Part shown: positions 1 through 6,464 of the stretch, one piece after another | Layout of the letters: each line of letters opens with the position of its first letter | Numbering within the stretch: the stretch's first letter is position 1 | Origin: a virus | Direction: 5' to 3' (one strand) | DNA length: 53,703 bases | Virus record (IMG/VR): IMGVR_UViG_3300042507_005553 | Span: 1-53,703 of that record | The notes under the pieces: generated by a model | Seen by the model: only the letters and a program-made list of their open reading frames with translations | What the model was told of the DNA's origin: nothing | Databases searched by the model: none | Position numbers and translations under genes: made by a program

Positions 1-309
1 CCCATATAATATTTCTCCGGTTTCATTATCAAATATAGATGTAATTAATCCTCTATCTTGTAAAGATTCTAGACAACATTCTATAATTACTAAATTAATA
101 ATCTCACTAAATTCATTTTCCTGAATTGTTGGTGAATTATATTTATCCATTAATTCTAATGATTTTAATGTTATTCTAAATTCAAATAATTCTTTAAATT
201 TTTCCTCATCTATTTCATGTTCTTTACAAATATCTTTAAAAATATTATCTTCATCCATTCTAGATATAAAATATTTTACATATTCATCTATAGTTTCTAA
301 TCTATCCAT
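1..309 (-). CDS. Hypothetical protein, C-terminus cut by window edge
   Basis: Open minus-strand frame of 103 codons from an ATG at 309 running off the left edge with no stop. The visible part (MDRLETIDEYVKYFISRMDED...) is acidic and predicted mostly helical. I do not recognise it. It is the last visible member of the small-gene operon that appears to start at the promoter element near 2.3 kb; the next gene upstream ends 13 bp away. Confidence 0.6.
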   Translation of the reverse strand, partial: MDRLETIDEYVKYFISRMDEDNIFKDICKEHEIDEEKFKELFEFRITLKSLELMDKYNSPTIQENEFSEIINLVIIECCLESLQDRGLITSIFDNETGEILYG

Positions 310-322
310 AATCTTTATTTTA

Positions 323-652
323 TTAAATATAATAATCTTCTTTTAATTTCCCATTTTTCATATCTCTATTTTTAAGTTTTAATTTTTTATCTAAATCTCT
401 ACTAATATATAATATTGTATTACTATTTGTTGAAATTGCTAAATTATTAGTACGATGAAAATAAATAGGTCCTTGATAATTAGTGCATATTTCTTCTCCA
501 TTAACCCAGTGGGTAATTCTTCTATCACCATCAAAACTTCTAAAATCTTCACAAGTTACTCTAAACCATTGATTATTTATTAATACTTCTAATACTGATG
601 AAGTATTGAAATCATAAATACTTTTATTTGTCCAACCTTTTTTTTCTGACAT
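323..652 (-). CDS. Hypothetical protein (109 aa)
   Basis: Complete ORF of 109 residues. The middle (IHWVNGEE-like and PIYFHRTNNLAIS segments) looks like a small beta-rich fold with aromatic residues; no catalytic motif is visible. Its start codon overlaps the stop of the upstream gene by one base (TAATG), so translation is probably coupled. Function unknown. Confidence 0.7.
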   Translation of the reverse strand: MSEKKGWTNKSIYDFNTSSVLEVLINNQWFRVTCEDFRSFDGDRRITHWVNGEEICTNYQGPIYFHRTNNLAISTNSNTILYISRDLDKKLKLKNRDMKNGKLKEDYYI

Positions 653-942
653 TATATTATATTTAATGCTTTAGCTCTTTGATATGAAATTATTTTATTA
701 TTTTCTTCATTAATAAATTTTCGTTTAGTTAATGGTAATTTTTCTTGATCTTGTTCAAATGTGGTTGGAATTTTTTTATAAAACGTTTCTGTTTTTATCG
801 GTCCGTTAGAATTTTTAGTTAAATCAAACGTCCAAATTGAATAATCTCCATTTTCATCATCAAATCTTCTAGTAAATTTAGACGCGATGATATTACTTTC
901 ATGTGATGGTCTACCTCTTTTTGGTTGCTGTATATTGCTCAT
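652..942 (-). CDS. Small AT-hook-like protein (96 aa)
   Basis: 96 residues starting MSNIQQPKRGRPSHES. The KRGRPS stretch at residues 8-13 matches the AT-hook core (RGRP), a minor-groove DNA-binding motif. The rest (FTRRFDDENGDYSIWTFD...) looks like a small beta domain. One of at least four RGRP-carrying proteins in this window. It overlaps the upstream gene by about 30 bp and the downstream one by 1 bp, so it is tightly packed in an operon. DNA binding is inferred from the motif only. Confidence 0.7.
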   Translation of the reverse strand: MSNIQQPKRGRPSHESNIIASKFTRRFDDENGDYSIWTFDLTKNSNGPIKTETFYKKIPTTFEQDQEKLPLTKRKFINEENNKIISYQRAKALNII

Positions 943-1132
943 ATGCTATTTTTTCAAGATTTTTATAAATTTCTTCATTGCTATCAATTGCTACTCTATT
1001 TCTTTCCTTCATAATAACTTCTATATTTTCTTTATCTGAAAGAAGATCTTCGGTAATTATTGAAAAATAATTTTCTCCTCTATATGTAAAGTCTACTCTA
1101 TAAACTTTTTGAACTAATTGTGTTGTTTCCAT
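911..1132 (-). CDS. Hypothetical protein (73 aa)
   Basis: 73 residues, METTQLVQKVYRVDFTYRGE..., with one beta-strand-like segment followed by a helical C-terminus ending KKR. No recognised family. It starts 1 bp after the stop of the SWIM-finger gene and its 3' end overlaps the AT-hook gene by about 32 bp, which fits a dense phage operon. Confidence 0.65.
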   Translation of the reverse strand: METTQLVQKVYRVDFTYRGENYFSIITEDLLSDKENIEVIMKERNRVAIDSNEEIYKNLEKIAYEQYTATKKR

Positions 1133-1133
1133 T

Positions 1134-1562
1134 TTATTTTAATTTACATTCTTTAATATGTTTACATTCTTTTGTAAAGGAACGATAATATCCAGGACAA
1201 GTACATTTAAACTGATTACCTGTTTTTCTAACAAAATATTTAGTAACACTATCAGATCCTATAAATTCCCATTGTTCTTTTTCAATAATTACCTTATCTG
1301 ATTTTGGTTTAGACCAAATAATATCAGAAATCTCAGTATTAGGATGAACAGGTTGCCAATTAGGAATAATATATTTTTGGTCTTTTACTTTAAGTAATTG
1401 AGGTGCTATTATTGATTCTACCTCATAGAAAAAACGTTTAATATATGATAATGATATTTCTTGTTTTTTAGGTTGTAAAGTTAAAGGACCTTCTGAATAT
1501 ATTATCTGGTTAACTTCACTACTAAACATGTCGTATTTTATTATGCAATCGTATAAAGCCAT
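1134..1562 (-). CDS. SWIM zinc-finger-like protein (142 aa)
   Basis: The C-terminus holds CTCPGYYRSFTKECKHI (residues about 119-135), which fits the SWIM pattern C-x-C-x(n)-C-x-H, a zinc-binding module for nucleic acid or protein contact. The N-terminal 110 residues show no recognised domain. It sits between two unknown genes with 1-bp gaps. The zinc ligands are visible; the biological role is not known. Confidence 0.7.
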   Translation of the reverse strand: MALYDCIIKYDMFSSEVNQIIYSEGPLTLQPKKQEISLSYIKRFFYEVESIIAPQLLKVKDQKYIIPNWQPVHPNTEISDIIWSKPKSDKVIIEKEQWEFIGSDSVTKYFVRKTGNQFKCTCPGYYRSFTKECKHIKECKLK

Positions 1563-1563
1563 A

Positions 1564-1809
1564 TTATTTAGATAATTCTTGTGTTGAAAATATTCTTAAA
1601 CCTAATTTTTGATTATATATAAATCTAGTAGTTGATTTACCATTTTCAAAAACTTCAGCCCAAAGTTCACCATCAATTTTTTTCTTAGAAGCACACTTGT
1701 GTTTAAATGTACTTAAAACATACTTATTTAATTGTTTAACTTCGTTCGCTGAATTAACAGTATAAAATTCAACTGAACCTTCGTAGTATTTAATTGTTGT
1801 TTGTGTCAT
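1564..1809 (-). CDS. Hypothetical protein (81 aa)
   Basis: 81 residues starting MTQTTIKYYEG. It has alternating polar and aromatic beta-strand-like segments (VEFYTVNS, LWAEVFENG, TRFIYNQK). It carries the leader AAATAAAGGTTATG that recurs in front of several genes here. It shares the initial MTQT with the next gene upstream, possibly only because of this common leader. Function unknown. Confidence 0.7.
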   Translation of the reverse strand: MTQTTIKYYEGSVEFYTVNSANEVKQLNKYVLSTFKHKCASKKKIDGELWAEVFENGKSTTRFIYNQKLGLRIFSTQELSK

Positions 1810-1814
1810 AACCT

Positions 1815-2291
1815 TTATTTATTTATTATATTTAAAATAGAATCTTTAACATAAGATACTAGTAGATTTTTAATATTACTATCTACTATATTAAATTGAA
1901 GAAGCTCAGATGGAATTTCTTGATGGTTATGATGAGAATATAATACTTTTAAATGTTTAATTTCTTTAGTTTTTATATTAAATGTAAAGTCAAATGCGTA
2001 CTTAAAAGTTAAATATATATGGTCTGGAAGGGGGGATGTTGGTAACATCCATTCAGCAGATTTTATTGGTTTTTTATTAGTATTTACTGTTGAAAATATA
2101 TGAGTATAACACAAAACATCTCCATTTTTTCTTTTTTGGTACGTAGCCCAATTAATGTGAGTTTTGACAATTTTTAAATTTAAACTATTACTAGTATGTT
2201 CAACAATATTTAAAAATTCTTTAGGGGATAAATATCCCATTTTAGTAATCTCATTTTCAATAATTTCGATGTTTTCTTTTGTTTGTGTCAT
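1815..2291 (-). CDS. Hypothetical protein (158 aa), first gene of promoter-1 operon
   Basis: 158 residues, MTQTKENIEIIENEITKMG..., with a helical N-terminus and a mixed beta-rich centre. No family recognised. It follows the 65-bp promoter-like element at 2315-2379 by 23 bp and has the AAAGGTTATG leader, so it is probably the first gene of the operon reaching the left edge. Confidence 0.7.
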   Translation of the reverse strand: MTQTKENIEIIENEITKMGYLSPKEFLNIVEHTSNSLNLKIVKTHINWATYQKRKNGDVLCYTHIFSTVNTNKKPIKSAEWMLPTSPLPDHIYLTFKYAFDFTFNIKTKEIKHLKVLYSHHNHQEIPSELLQFNIVDSNIKNLLVSYVKDSILNIINK

Positions 2292-2314
2292 AACCTTTAT
2301 TTATTTATTTATTT

Positions 2315-2379
2315 ATTATACATCAATATACGAACATCGTTTTGCTTCGCCAACCTTTTCATATGACGCTGTTGTGACG
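2315..2379 (-). promoter_or_regulatory. Promoter-like element 1 of the 65-bp family
   Basis: Minus-strand reading: CGTCACAACAGCGTCATATG, then TTGGCGAAGC, GTTCGTATATTGATG and TATAAT. The TTGG...TATATTG spacing is about 18 nt, close to a Bacteroidota -33/-7 pair. One of 15 near-identical 65-bp copies. It sits immediately upstream of the gene ending at 1815. Confidence 0.75.
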
Positions 2380-2396
2380 TCTTTATATGATAATTA

Positions 2397-2744
2397 TTAT
2401 TTTTTTACTACTTTGAATAGTGCCCTCTCTATATTATATCCATTATTAATAAAGTGTTTTAAACTATCTACATTACAATGAGCATATATTGTTTTTGAAG
2501 AATCTTTGATTTTCGAATCTCTATAATTCCATAACATCTTATAAATCCCCATTCCCCTATATTCTTTTTTAACGTAAGCATGACATAAGTAAAAACATGT
2601 AGGGTGTTCTACATAAGATACTATTCCTACTAGTTCATCTTGAATAAAACATCCATAATAAGTAGCAGTAAGATCTAATAAGTCTGGTTTAATACTCCCC
2701 AATGATCTCTCTATTTCAATATATGATACATTTTTAATTTCCAT
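2397..2744 (-). CDS. GNAT-family N-acetyltransferase
   Basis: 115 residues with the GNAT core: a strand CFIQDELVGIVSYVEHP, then CHAYVKKEYRGMGIYKMLW, which carries the Q/RxxGxG/A acetyl-CoA pyrophosphate loop (RGMGIY), and a C-terminal strand pattern NNGYNIERALFKV typical of the fold. It probably transfers an acetyl group from acetyl-CoA to a small molecule or a protein terminus; the substrate cannot be told. It lies upstream of promoter element 1 with its own unknown promoter. Confidence 0.8.
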   Translation of the reverse strand: MEIKNVSYIEIERSLGSIKPDLLDLTATYYGCFIQDELVGIVSYVEHPTCFYLCHAYVKKEYRGMGIYKMLWNYRDSKIKDSSKTIYAHCNVDSLKHFINNGYNIERALFKVVKK

Positions 2745-2905
2745 AATTATTGATTTGTAATATTATATATCTTCATCTTCACTATTAATAATACTTTCTA
2801 ACATAATAATTTATATATCTTAATTTTTCTTGATAAATTTTAAGAATTTTCATGTTAAACCCGTTGATTTTATTGATATTTAGATATGGTTGCATATATA
2901 TAACC

Positions 2906-2934
2906 GTTATAAAACATTAAAACGATTTTATAAC
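2906..2934 (-). repeat. Minimal attC-like hairpin, copy identical to 29227-29255
   Basis: A 29-bp inverted repeat, GTTATAAAA arms around CATTAAAACGA. An identical 29-mer occurs at 29227-29255. The same loop CATTAAAACGA is found in the sites at 6394 and 6686. It marks the distal (downstream) end of array 1 and overlaps the R' box of the next site. Confidence 0.65.
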
Positions 2935-3062
2935 AAAAGATATATGAAATGGGAGGTGGGAGTCGAACCCACTATCTCCACTACTCACACTTATACCATA
3001 GTTCTCCTGAGGAATCGAACCTCCTTGATGCTCCCACTTCATATATCTTCAACCGTTATAAG
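2928..3062 (-). repeat. attC-like site 2, with tRNA-like loop
   Basis: R'' box ACTTATAAC (3055-3062) and R' box GTTATAA (2928-2934). The two 19-bp arms (2937-2955 and 3031-3049; AAGATATATGAARTGGGAG) pair with a single mismatch. The about 75-nt loop contains a T-arm-like GTGGGTTCGACTCCCAC hairpin and a second TTCGATT loop, so a tRNA-derived element seems embedded in the site. The stop codon of the neighbouring gene lies in R''. Confidence 0.65.
2953..3036 (-). ncRNA. tRNA-like fragment inside attC-like site 2
   Basis: On the minus strand GTGGGAG can pair with CTCCCAT as an acceptor stem, and GTGGG-TTCGACT-CCCAC forms a perfect T-arm. A second AGGA..TCCT hairpin could serve as D-arm. I cannot fold a normal anticodon arm, so this may be a decayed tRNA or a look-alike rather than a functional tRNA. 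Confidence 0.3.
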
Positions 3063-3292
3063 TCAGTTTGCTCTTTTATCGTTTTTAAGCAATACCAACA
3101 GTAATTAGTTTTAGTTTCGATTTCCCCATGAACATTATCACATGAGCAAACCGAACTTATAACAGGGGGTATAAGAAATAATTTTACTACCTTTTCTGCT
3201 ATATCATCAATGTTACTCAATCCAATAACATACCTATCTTTCTCCATCTCCCAAGCATTGTCTTTTAATATTTGCTTTATTTCTTCTTTCAT
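3056..3292 (-). CDS. Cassette gene: chimeric small zinc-ribbon-like protein (78 aa)
   Basis: 78 residues. The N-terminal 42 (MKEEIKQILKDNAWEMEKDR...VVKLFLIP) are encoded inside the preceding attC-like stem-loop. The cassette proper starts at the GTTATAAG box (3156-3163, codons for V-I-S) and gives the C-terminal half with CSCDN...YCWYC, four cysteines that could bind zinc. The stop codon overlaps the terminal R'' box. So the protein appears to be a fusion created by cassette insertion. Function unknown. Confidence 0.65.
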   Translation of the reverse strand: MKEEIKQILKDNAWEMEKDRYVIGLSNIDDIAEKVVKLFLIPPVISSVCSCDNVHGEIETKTNYCWYCLKTIKEQTDL

Positions 3293-3359
3293 ACTTTTAA
3301 ATTTGTTTAGTGCTATTAATCCGTAAAATTACTTCTCATACCCCCGATACGTTATAAAT
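3156..3359 (-). repeat. attC-like site 3 (long; contains a start codon)
   Basis: R'' ATTTATAAC (3351-3359), right arm GGGGGTATGAGAAGTAATTT, left arm near 3164-3187 (GGGGGTATAAGAAATAATTT on the same reading) and R' GTTATAAG (3156-3163). The arms match over more than 20 bp with two mismatches. The 130-bp interior carries the first 42 codons of the gene ending at 3056. Confidence 0.7.
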
Positions 3360-3366
3360 AATGTTT

Positions 3367-3478
3367 GTTCTTGACAAGGACTCGAACCTTATAATCCACC
3401 TCTTTCGGAAGTTTCACCGCAATCAAATCGGATATAGGACTTACTCACTGCCTGTGTTTACCGTTTCACCACAAGAAC
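3367..3478 (-). tRNA. tRNA-like gene carried as a cassette (112 nt)
   Basis: A 7-bp acceptor stem GTTCTTG/CAAGAAC, a canonical-looking D-arm GTGAAACGGTAAACAC and a T-arm AAGGTTCGAGTCCTT are all present in order on the minus strand. The centre is too long for an ordinary tRNA; one possible anticodon hairpin ACTT-CCGAAAG-AGGT would read GAA (Phe), but U33 is replaced by C. It lies between matching boxes GTTATAAAT (3488-3495 side) and ATTTATAAC (3351), so the whole cassette holds RNA and no ORF. May be non-functional or an unusual class II/intron-containing tRNA. Confidence 0.45.
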
Positions 3479-3487
3479 AAACACATA

Positions 3488-3574
3488 TTTATAACAACAA
3501 ATATAAGAAATAAATTTTTAAATAAAAAATTTTAAAGGTAAAATTTACTTCTCATATTTGCAACCGTTAGTGGC
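3488..3574 (-). repeat. attC-like site 4
   Basis: R'' GCCACTAAC (3566-3574) and R' GTTATAAA (3488-3495). Arms CAAATATGAGAAGTAAATTT and its partner at about 3500-3520 pair over 20 bp with two mismatches. It separates the 3577 gene from the tRNA-like cassette. Confidence 0.7.
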
Positions 3575-3576
3575 AA

Positions 3577-3897
3577 TTATCGGAACGACACCTCTTCGTA
3601 ATAACATTTGGTTATATTTTGAAGACTATTCCACCTATTAAAGTGCTTTTCAATGTGTTCATCTGCAATCCATTTCATTCCAAATTTATCTGTTTCAAAT
3701 TGCTTGTAATGGTCTTTCCATTTTTTCAGCATCTTATTAAACTTGGTGCAGTATTTGGTTGCAGTTGATTTTTTATTGGTAACAAAAACCACAGCACTAT
3801 AATAGTCATCATACGAGCCGCCATAATATCTAACCAAATAATAACTGCCACTAACACGGGTTTGGCAAAATGGCTGTTCAGTAATTCTATCAATCAT
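3577..3897 (-). CDS. Cassette gene: hypothetical protein (106 aa), start inside attC
   Basis: 106 residues. Residues 1-17 (MIDRITEQPFCQTRVSG) are encoded in the attC-like site at 3847-3976; the cassette junction GTTAGTGGC reads V-S-G. The remainder (SYYLVRYYGGSYDDYYSAVVFVTN...) looks beta-rich then helical with many aromatics. The stop lies directly before the terminal TGCCACTAAC box, the reverse complement of the starting GTTAGTGGCA. Unknown function. Confidence 0.65.
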   Translation of the reverse strand: MIDRITEQPFCQTRVSGSYYLVRYYGGSYDDYYSAVVFVTNKKSTATKYCTKFNKMLKKWKDHYKQFETDKFGMKWIADEHIEKHFNRWNSLQNITKCYYEEVSFR

Positions 3898-3976
3898 TCG
3901 TTTTTAATTTTAAAGTTTTGTAATTCTATTTAAGTTCCGGTTCAGCCACTTCGCCAAGCCCGAAAACGTTATATGC
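3847..3976 (-). repeat. attC-like site 5 (contains start codon of 3577 gene)
   Basis: R'' GCATATAAC (3968-3976), spacer GTTTT, arm CGGGCTTGGCGAAGTGGCTG, and partner arm at 3857-3876 just before R' GTTAGTGGC (3847-3855). The arms pair with three mismatches or wobbles. The start codon at 3897 and 17 codons lie within the site. Confidence 0.7.
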
Positions 3977-4046
3977 AATACTACGTTTGTGCTTCGTATT
4001 ATGTTTTGTGGTTATAATCTTTTTGTTTTATTTTTCCCAACTTAAA

Positions 4047-4334
4047 TTAAATACTATAATACACATCATCAAAATTATTAGAATTAGCAATAATTGAGTT
4101 CCATAATTGATAGTAATAAGTATCCTCATTGTTCTGCGTTAATTCTGTATATTTTGCTTGTAGTTTGCCATAAAAAGTAAAACAAACATTAATCTCAGGG
4201 TATTTGTTTTTTACTTTTTTATTTATTTTATTTAATTGTGCTTGTGTAACTTTAAATGAAGATTCATTCTGTTCATTCAAATATTCACGTATAGTAGTTG
4301 CTATAAATTTTCGTAGTTTCATATCTTTCTCCAT
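4047..4334 (-). CDS. Cassette gene: small protein with conserved N-terminal helix tag
   Basis: 95 residues; an internal ATG at 4322 preceded by GGAGAAAG may be the true start, giving MKLRKFIATTIREYLNEQ. This N-terminal amphipathic helix is nearly the same as in the 6765-7184 product (KKFIATTIKEYLNEQ) although the rest differs. The remainder is polar with no recognised motif. The cassette is bounded by GTTATATGCA/TGCATATAAC. Its 3' untranslated end (GTAGTATTG with GAAGCAC) is also shared with the 6765 cassette. Confidence 0.65.
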   Translation of the reverse strand: MEKDMKLRKFIATTIREYLNEQNESSFKVTQAQLNKINKKVKNKYPEINVCFTFYGKLQAKYTELTQNNEDTYYYQLWNSIIANSNNFDDVYYSI

Positions 4335-4377
4335 ATATTTTGCTTTATATATAAATATTCAATTTTTAATTTTCCAC

Positions 4378-4450
4378 CCACAAAAAATAAAACAAAAAGG
4401 TTCAGTTCTTCGTAGGTAGTTTAGTGGTTAATTTCCGCACTGCATATAAC
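4378..4450 (-). repeat. Shared cassette leader, copy 1
   Basis: About 73 bp after the R' box GTTATATGC, including AACCACTAAACTACCTACG and AACTGAACC, is nearly identical to 28367-28440 in array 2. It is the 5' untranslated leader of the 4047 cassette here and precedes the 28090 gene in array 2. This suggests duplication or exchange of cassette leaders between the arrays. Confidence 0.75.
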
Positions 4451-4539
4451 AAGGTGTATAAGAAAGTTTGCCATCAATAGTTTCGGTAATTTGAAAGTTT
4501 CTACAAGCAAACCTTCTCATACACCCAACCGTTAGTGGC
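4442..4539 (-). repeat. attC-like site 6
   Basis: R'' GCCACTAAC (4531-4539), spacer GGTTG, arm GGTGTATGAGAAGGTTTGC, partner arm GCAAACTTTCTTATACACC, then R' GTTATATGC (4442-4450). A 19-bp stem with two mismatches. Same stem sequence as sites 12 and 13. Confidence 0.8.
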
Positions 4540-4542
4540 AAG

Positions 4543-5025
4543 TTAACATACGTTACAAATAAACTGACCACTTTCTAATTCTATATGTTTACAACCTTTT
4601 TGATTTTTTAATTCATCAAGCCATAAATCCCAATTATTTGAAATTAGATTTATAAAATTATCTGTAGAACCTCTTTCTTTGTATCGTTTTAAATATTCTT
4701 CTTTCAGTTCTTTTTTAGGGTAAACTAATATAAATTCTAATCCGTTTTTAACTAAAGCATCTCTTACCTCTTTATGGCTTGATATAAAAATTCTTGAGTA
4801 ACCTTCTGCTATTTTTTCTTTAATATGTTGAATATAATTTTGCGGAAAATTAGATTTATCAAATTTACTACTATCACTATCAGTTGCGAATCCTTGTGGT
4901 ACATATTGAGACCAATCACCATTAGAACAGTAATATGATTTACCAGTACCAGGGAAACCAGCCACTAACAGGTGTTTGGCAATATTGCCTTTTTCGTCTT
5001 CTAAAAACTCTTTTTCTTTATTCAT
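4543..5025 (-). CDS. Cassette gene: P-loop NTPase / nucleotide-kinase-like protein
   Basis: 160 residues. A Walker A motif GFPGTGKS lies at residues 23-30, just after the strand HLLVA. Later features (FISSHKEVRDAL, FILVYPKKELKEEYLKRYKERG) resemble the lid and Walker-B regions of small phage nucleotide or polynucleotide kinases. The first 19 codons lie inside the attC-like site at 4961-5091, and the junction GTTAGTGGC reads L-V-A at the start of the P-loop strand. The stop precedes the TGCCACTAAC box by a few bases. ATP binding is well supported; the substrate is unknown. Confidence 0.75.
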   Translation of the reverse strand: MNKEKEFLEDEKGNIAKHLLVAGFPGTGKSYYCSNGDWSQYVPQGFATDSDSSKFDKSNFPQNYIQHIKEKIAEGYSRIFISSHKEVRDALVKNGLEFILVYPKKELKEEYLKRYKERGSTDNFINLISNNWDLWLDELKNQKGCKHIELESGQFICNVC

Positions 5026-5091
5026 TATATTTGTGTTATCAATTAATATTTGTGAGGGGCAACATCGCCAAGCACCAAAACGTTAGCAAAC
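4961..5091 (-). repeat. attC-like site 7 (contains start codon of 4543 gene)
   Basis: R'' GTTTGCTAAC (5082-5091), spacer GTTTT, arm GGTGCTTGGCGATGTTGCC (5058-5076), partner arm 4971-4989 (GGTGTTTGGCAATATTGCC read as plus strand), then R' GTTAGTGGC (4961-4969). Sixteen of 19 arm positions match. The loop holds the start codon at 5025. Confidence 0.7.
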
Positions 5092-5391
5092 ATTTAACTC
5101 ACGTACTATCTTCATTCTCTGTGCCAATACCCAAGTTCCACCCTGCGATTCGGGTCTATCATAAAGTTCAGTATCTTCTACTTCAACTTCCACCCAAATT
5201 CTGTCTTTAGTTGAAAGATGTGGGGCAATAGGTTTTAATGTGCAATGCCAACCCTTCCTAAAAGCGAAACCTTTAGTTGGATGCGATTCTGCTTCTATCC
5301 ATTTACCAATCGGTATCCTACTTTTCTTATTTATAAATAATGGAGATAAACTACCATCTTTTAACTTTCTAATTAGTTTATATGCTATCAT
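5083..5391 (-). CDS. Cassette gene: conserved hypothetical phage protein (102 aa)
   Basis: 102 residues, MIAYKLIRKLKDGSLSPLF..., with the pattern HPTKGFAFRKGWHC and RPESQGGTWVLA. I recall similar small proteins of unknown function in bacterial and phage genomes. The stop codon TAA lies inside the terminal R'' box GTTTGCTAAC, and the starting box is its exact 10-base complement GTTAGCAAAC. Confidence 0.75.
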   Translation of the reverse strand: MIAYKLIRKLKDGSLSPLFINKKSRIPIGKWIEAESHPTKGFAFRKGWHCTLKPIAPHLSTKDRIWVEVEVEDTELYDRPESQGGTWVLAQRMKIVRELNVC

Positions 5392-5398
5392 TTAAAAC

Positions 5399-5495
5399 GT
5401 TTGCTAACAAGCAATATATGTAATTGCCTATTAAGGTTTATACTAATTTTTAAGTTCGTGCAAGGCAACTACATATATTGCCAGTCGTTATAAGC
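5399..5495 (-). repeat. attC-like site 8
   Basis: R'' GCTTATAAC (5487-5495) and R' GTTAGCAAAC (5399-5408), with arms GGCAATATATGTAGTTGCC-type (5411-5428 and 5464-5481) pairing over about 18 bp with one mismatch. The central loop is AT-rich. Confidence 0.8.
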
Positions 5496-5504
5496 AAATA
5501 AAAA

Positions 5505-5744
5505 TTACTCGCTTTTCGTTTCATCAACAACTTTTTGGTTTCTAATTTCGCCTTCCAACTCCATCATTTCCATAAAGCAATCTCTTAAATGCGAGTGCAT
5601 CCTACCTAACTCAAATCCGTAAACAACATCGTCTTTTTCAGAGTTGCATAACTCTCTAACTAAATCAGCATTTAATTCAAACATTCTTTTGTAATGCTCA
5701 ATTTGTTCTAATTGTTCTTGTGTAATCAAATATTTTCGTTCCAT
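5505..5744 (-). CDS. Cassette gene: small helical protein (79 aa)
   Basis: 79 residues, MERKYLITQEQLEQIEHYKRMFEL..., charged and probably almost fully alpha-helical. Unknown family. The cassette is bounded by GTTATAAGC and GCTTATAAC. Its leader (GTTATAAGCTGTAAAAATTACGGA) is shared with the 29702 cassette in array 2. Confidence 0.7.
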   Translation of the reverse strand: MERKYLITQEQLEQIEHYKRMFELNADLVRELCNSEKDDVVYGFELGRMHSHLRDCFMEMMELEGEIRNQKVVDETKSE

Positions 5745-5761
5745 AATCCGTAATTTTTACA

Positions 5762-5860
5762 GCTTATAACAGCGTATATGTGCAATACGCTAATAAGCAT
5801 TTGTTGTTAATTTAAAGTTTCGTTCTTGCATACTGCACATATACGCAAAACGTTAGGTGC
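5762..5860 (-). repeat. attC-like site 9
   Basis: R'' GCACCTAAC (5852-5860), which fits the integron consensus RYYYAAC; spacer GTTTT; stem GCGTATATGTGCA/TGCACATATACGC (13 bp perfect); one-base spacer; R' GTTATAAGC (5762-5770). One of the clearest sites. Confidence 0.85.
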
Positions 5861-6368
5861 AAGTTTTATTTAAAATTCCCACCGCACCCTTAACATCATC
5901 ATTCGTCAATCCGATTTCACTATTGGTTCTTATAAAATTGTCTTTATGTTCCAATAACATATCACAATCATCATCCAATATCACATAGGTAAAATCCTTG
6001 CCTAATTTCTTTCGTTCCCAATTTTTACCATTATCTGAATGAATATGAGTGTCAACCCATTGTTTTATCTCTACACCTCTTGGGATTGATAAGTGTATTC
6101 CTGTTCCACGTTCAAGCCATTGGTATGCTCTAATTGTAACACCAATCAATTTATCGTTAAACAAAAAACCTTCATTTTCCATGTGTTCTTTCGTTTTTTC
6201 TAAAGTCGCATACCTCCATGAAGAAGATAAAACAATTTTAGCATCCGTTTGGGCAAGTATTTCACCTAACAGCTTTTGTTTTTCGGGGTTTAAAGCCCAT
6301 TGTCCATCTTTCAAATATTCGGGAGTTGCTAAAACTCCATCAATATCTAAGAATATAATTTTTTCCAT
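5853..6368 (-). CDS. Cassette gene: HAD-superfamily phosphatase-like protein
   Basis: 171 residues with HAD motif I IFLDIDGVL (D6, D8), motif II VLSSSWR, and a C-terminal motif ILDDDCDM. The order and the SSSWR signature resemble the HAD domains found in phage and RNA-repair proteins. Probable Mg-dependent phosphohydrolase; the substrate is unknown. The stop TAA is inside the R'' box GCACCTAAC and the leader begins with the complementary GTTAGGTG, so this is a textbook cassette. Confidence 0.8.
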   Translation of the reverse strand: MEKIIFLDIDGVLATPEYLKDGQWALNPEKQKLLGEILAQTDAKIVLSSSWRYATLEKTKEHMENEGFLFNDKLIGVTIRAYQWLERGTGIHLSIPRGVEIKQWVDTHIHSDNGKNWERKKLGKDFTYVILDDDCDMLLEHKDNFIRTNSEIGLTNDDVKGAVGILNKTCT

Positions 6369-6393
6369 CTCTCAAATTTTAAATAAAACCAGA

Positions 6394-6450
6394 CACCTAA
6401 CAGCGTATAAAAAACATTAAAACGATTTTTTATACGCAAAACGTTATAAG
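6394..6450 (-). repeat. attC-like site 10 (short form)
   Basis: 57 bp: R'' CTTATAAC (6443-6450), spacer GTTTT, stem GCGTATAAAAAA / TTTTTTATACGC around the loop ATCGTTTTAATG, single-base spacer, R' GTTAGGTG (6394-6401). It shares its loop with sites 1, 11 and 15. Confidence 0.8.
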
Positions 6451-6464
6451 TAATAAAACAAAAA

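Noticed and set aside
2890-3108. Plus-strand ORF of 72 aa
   Set aside because: It runs over the attC-like site and tRNA-like loop; all supported genes are on the minus strand.
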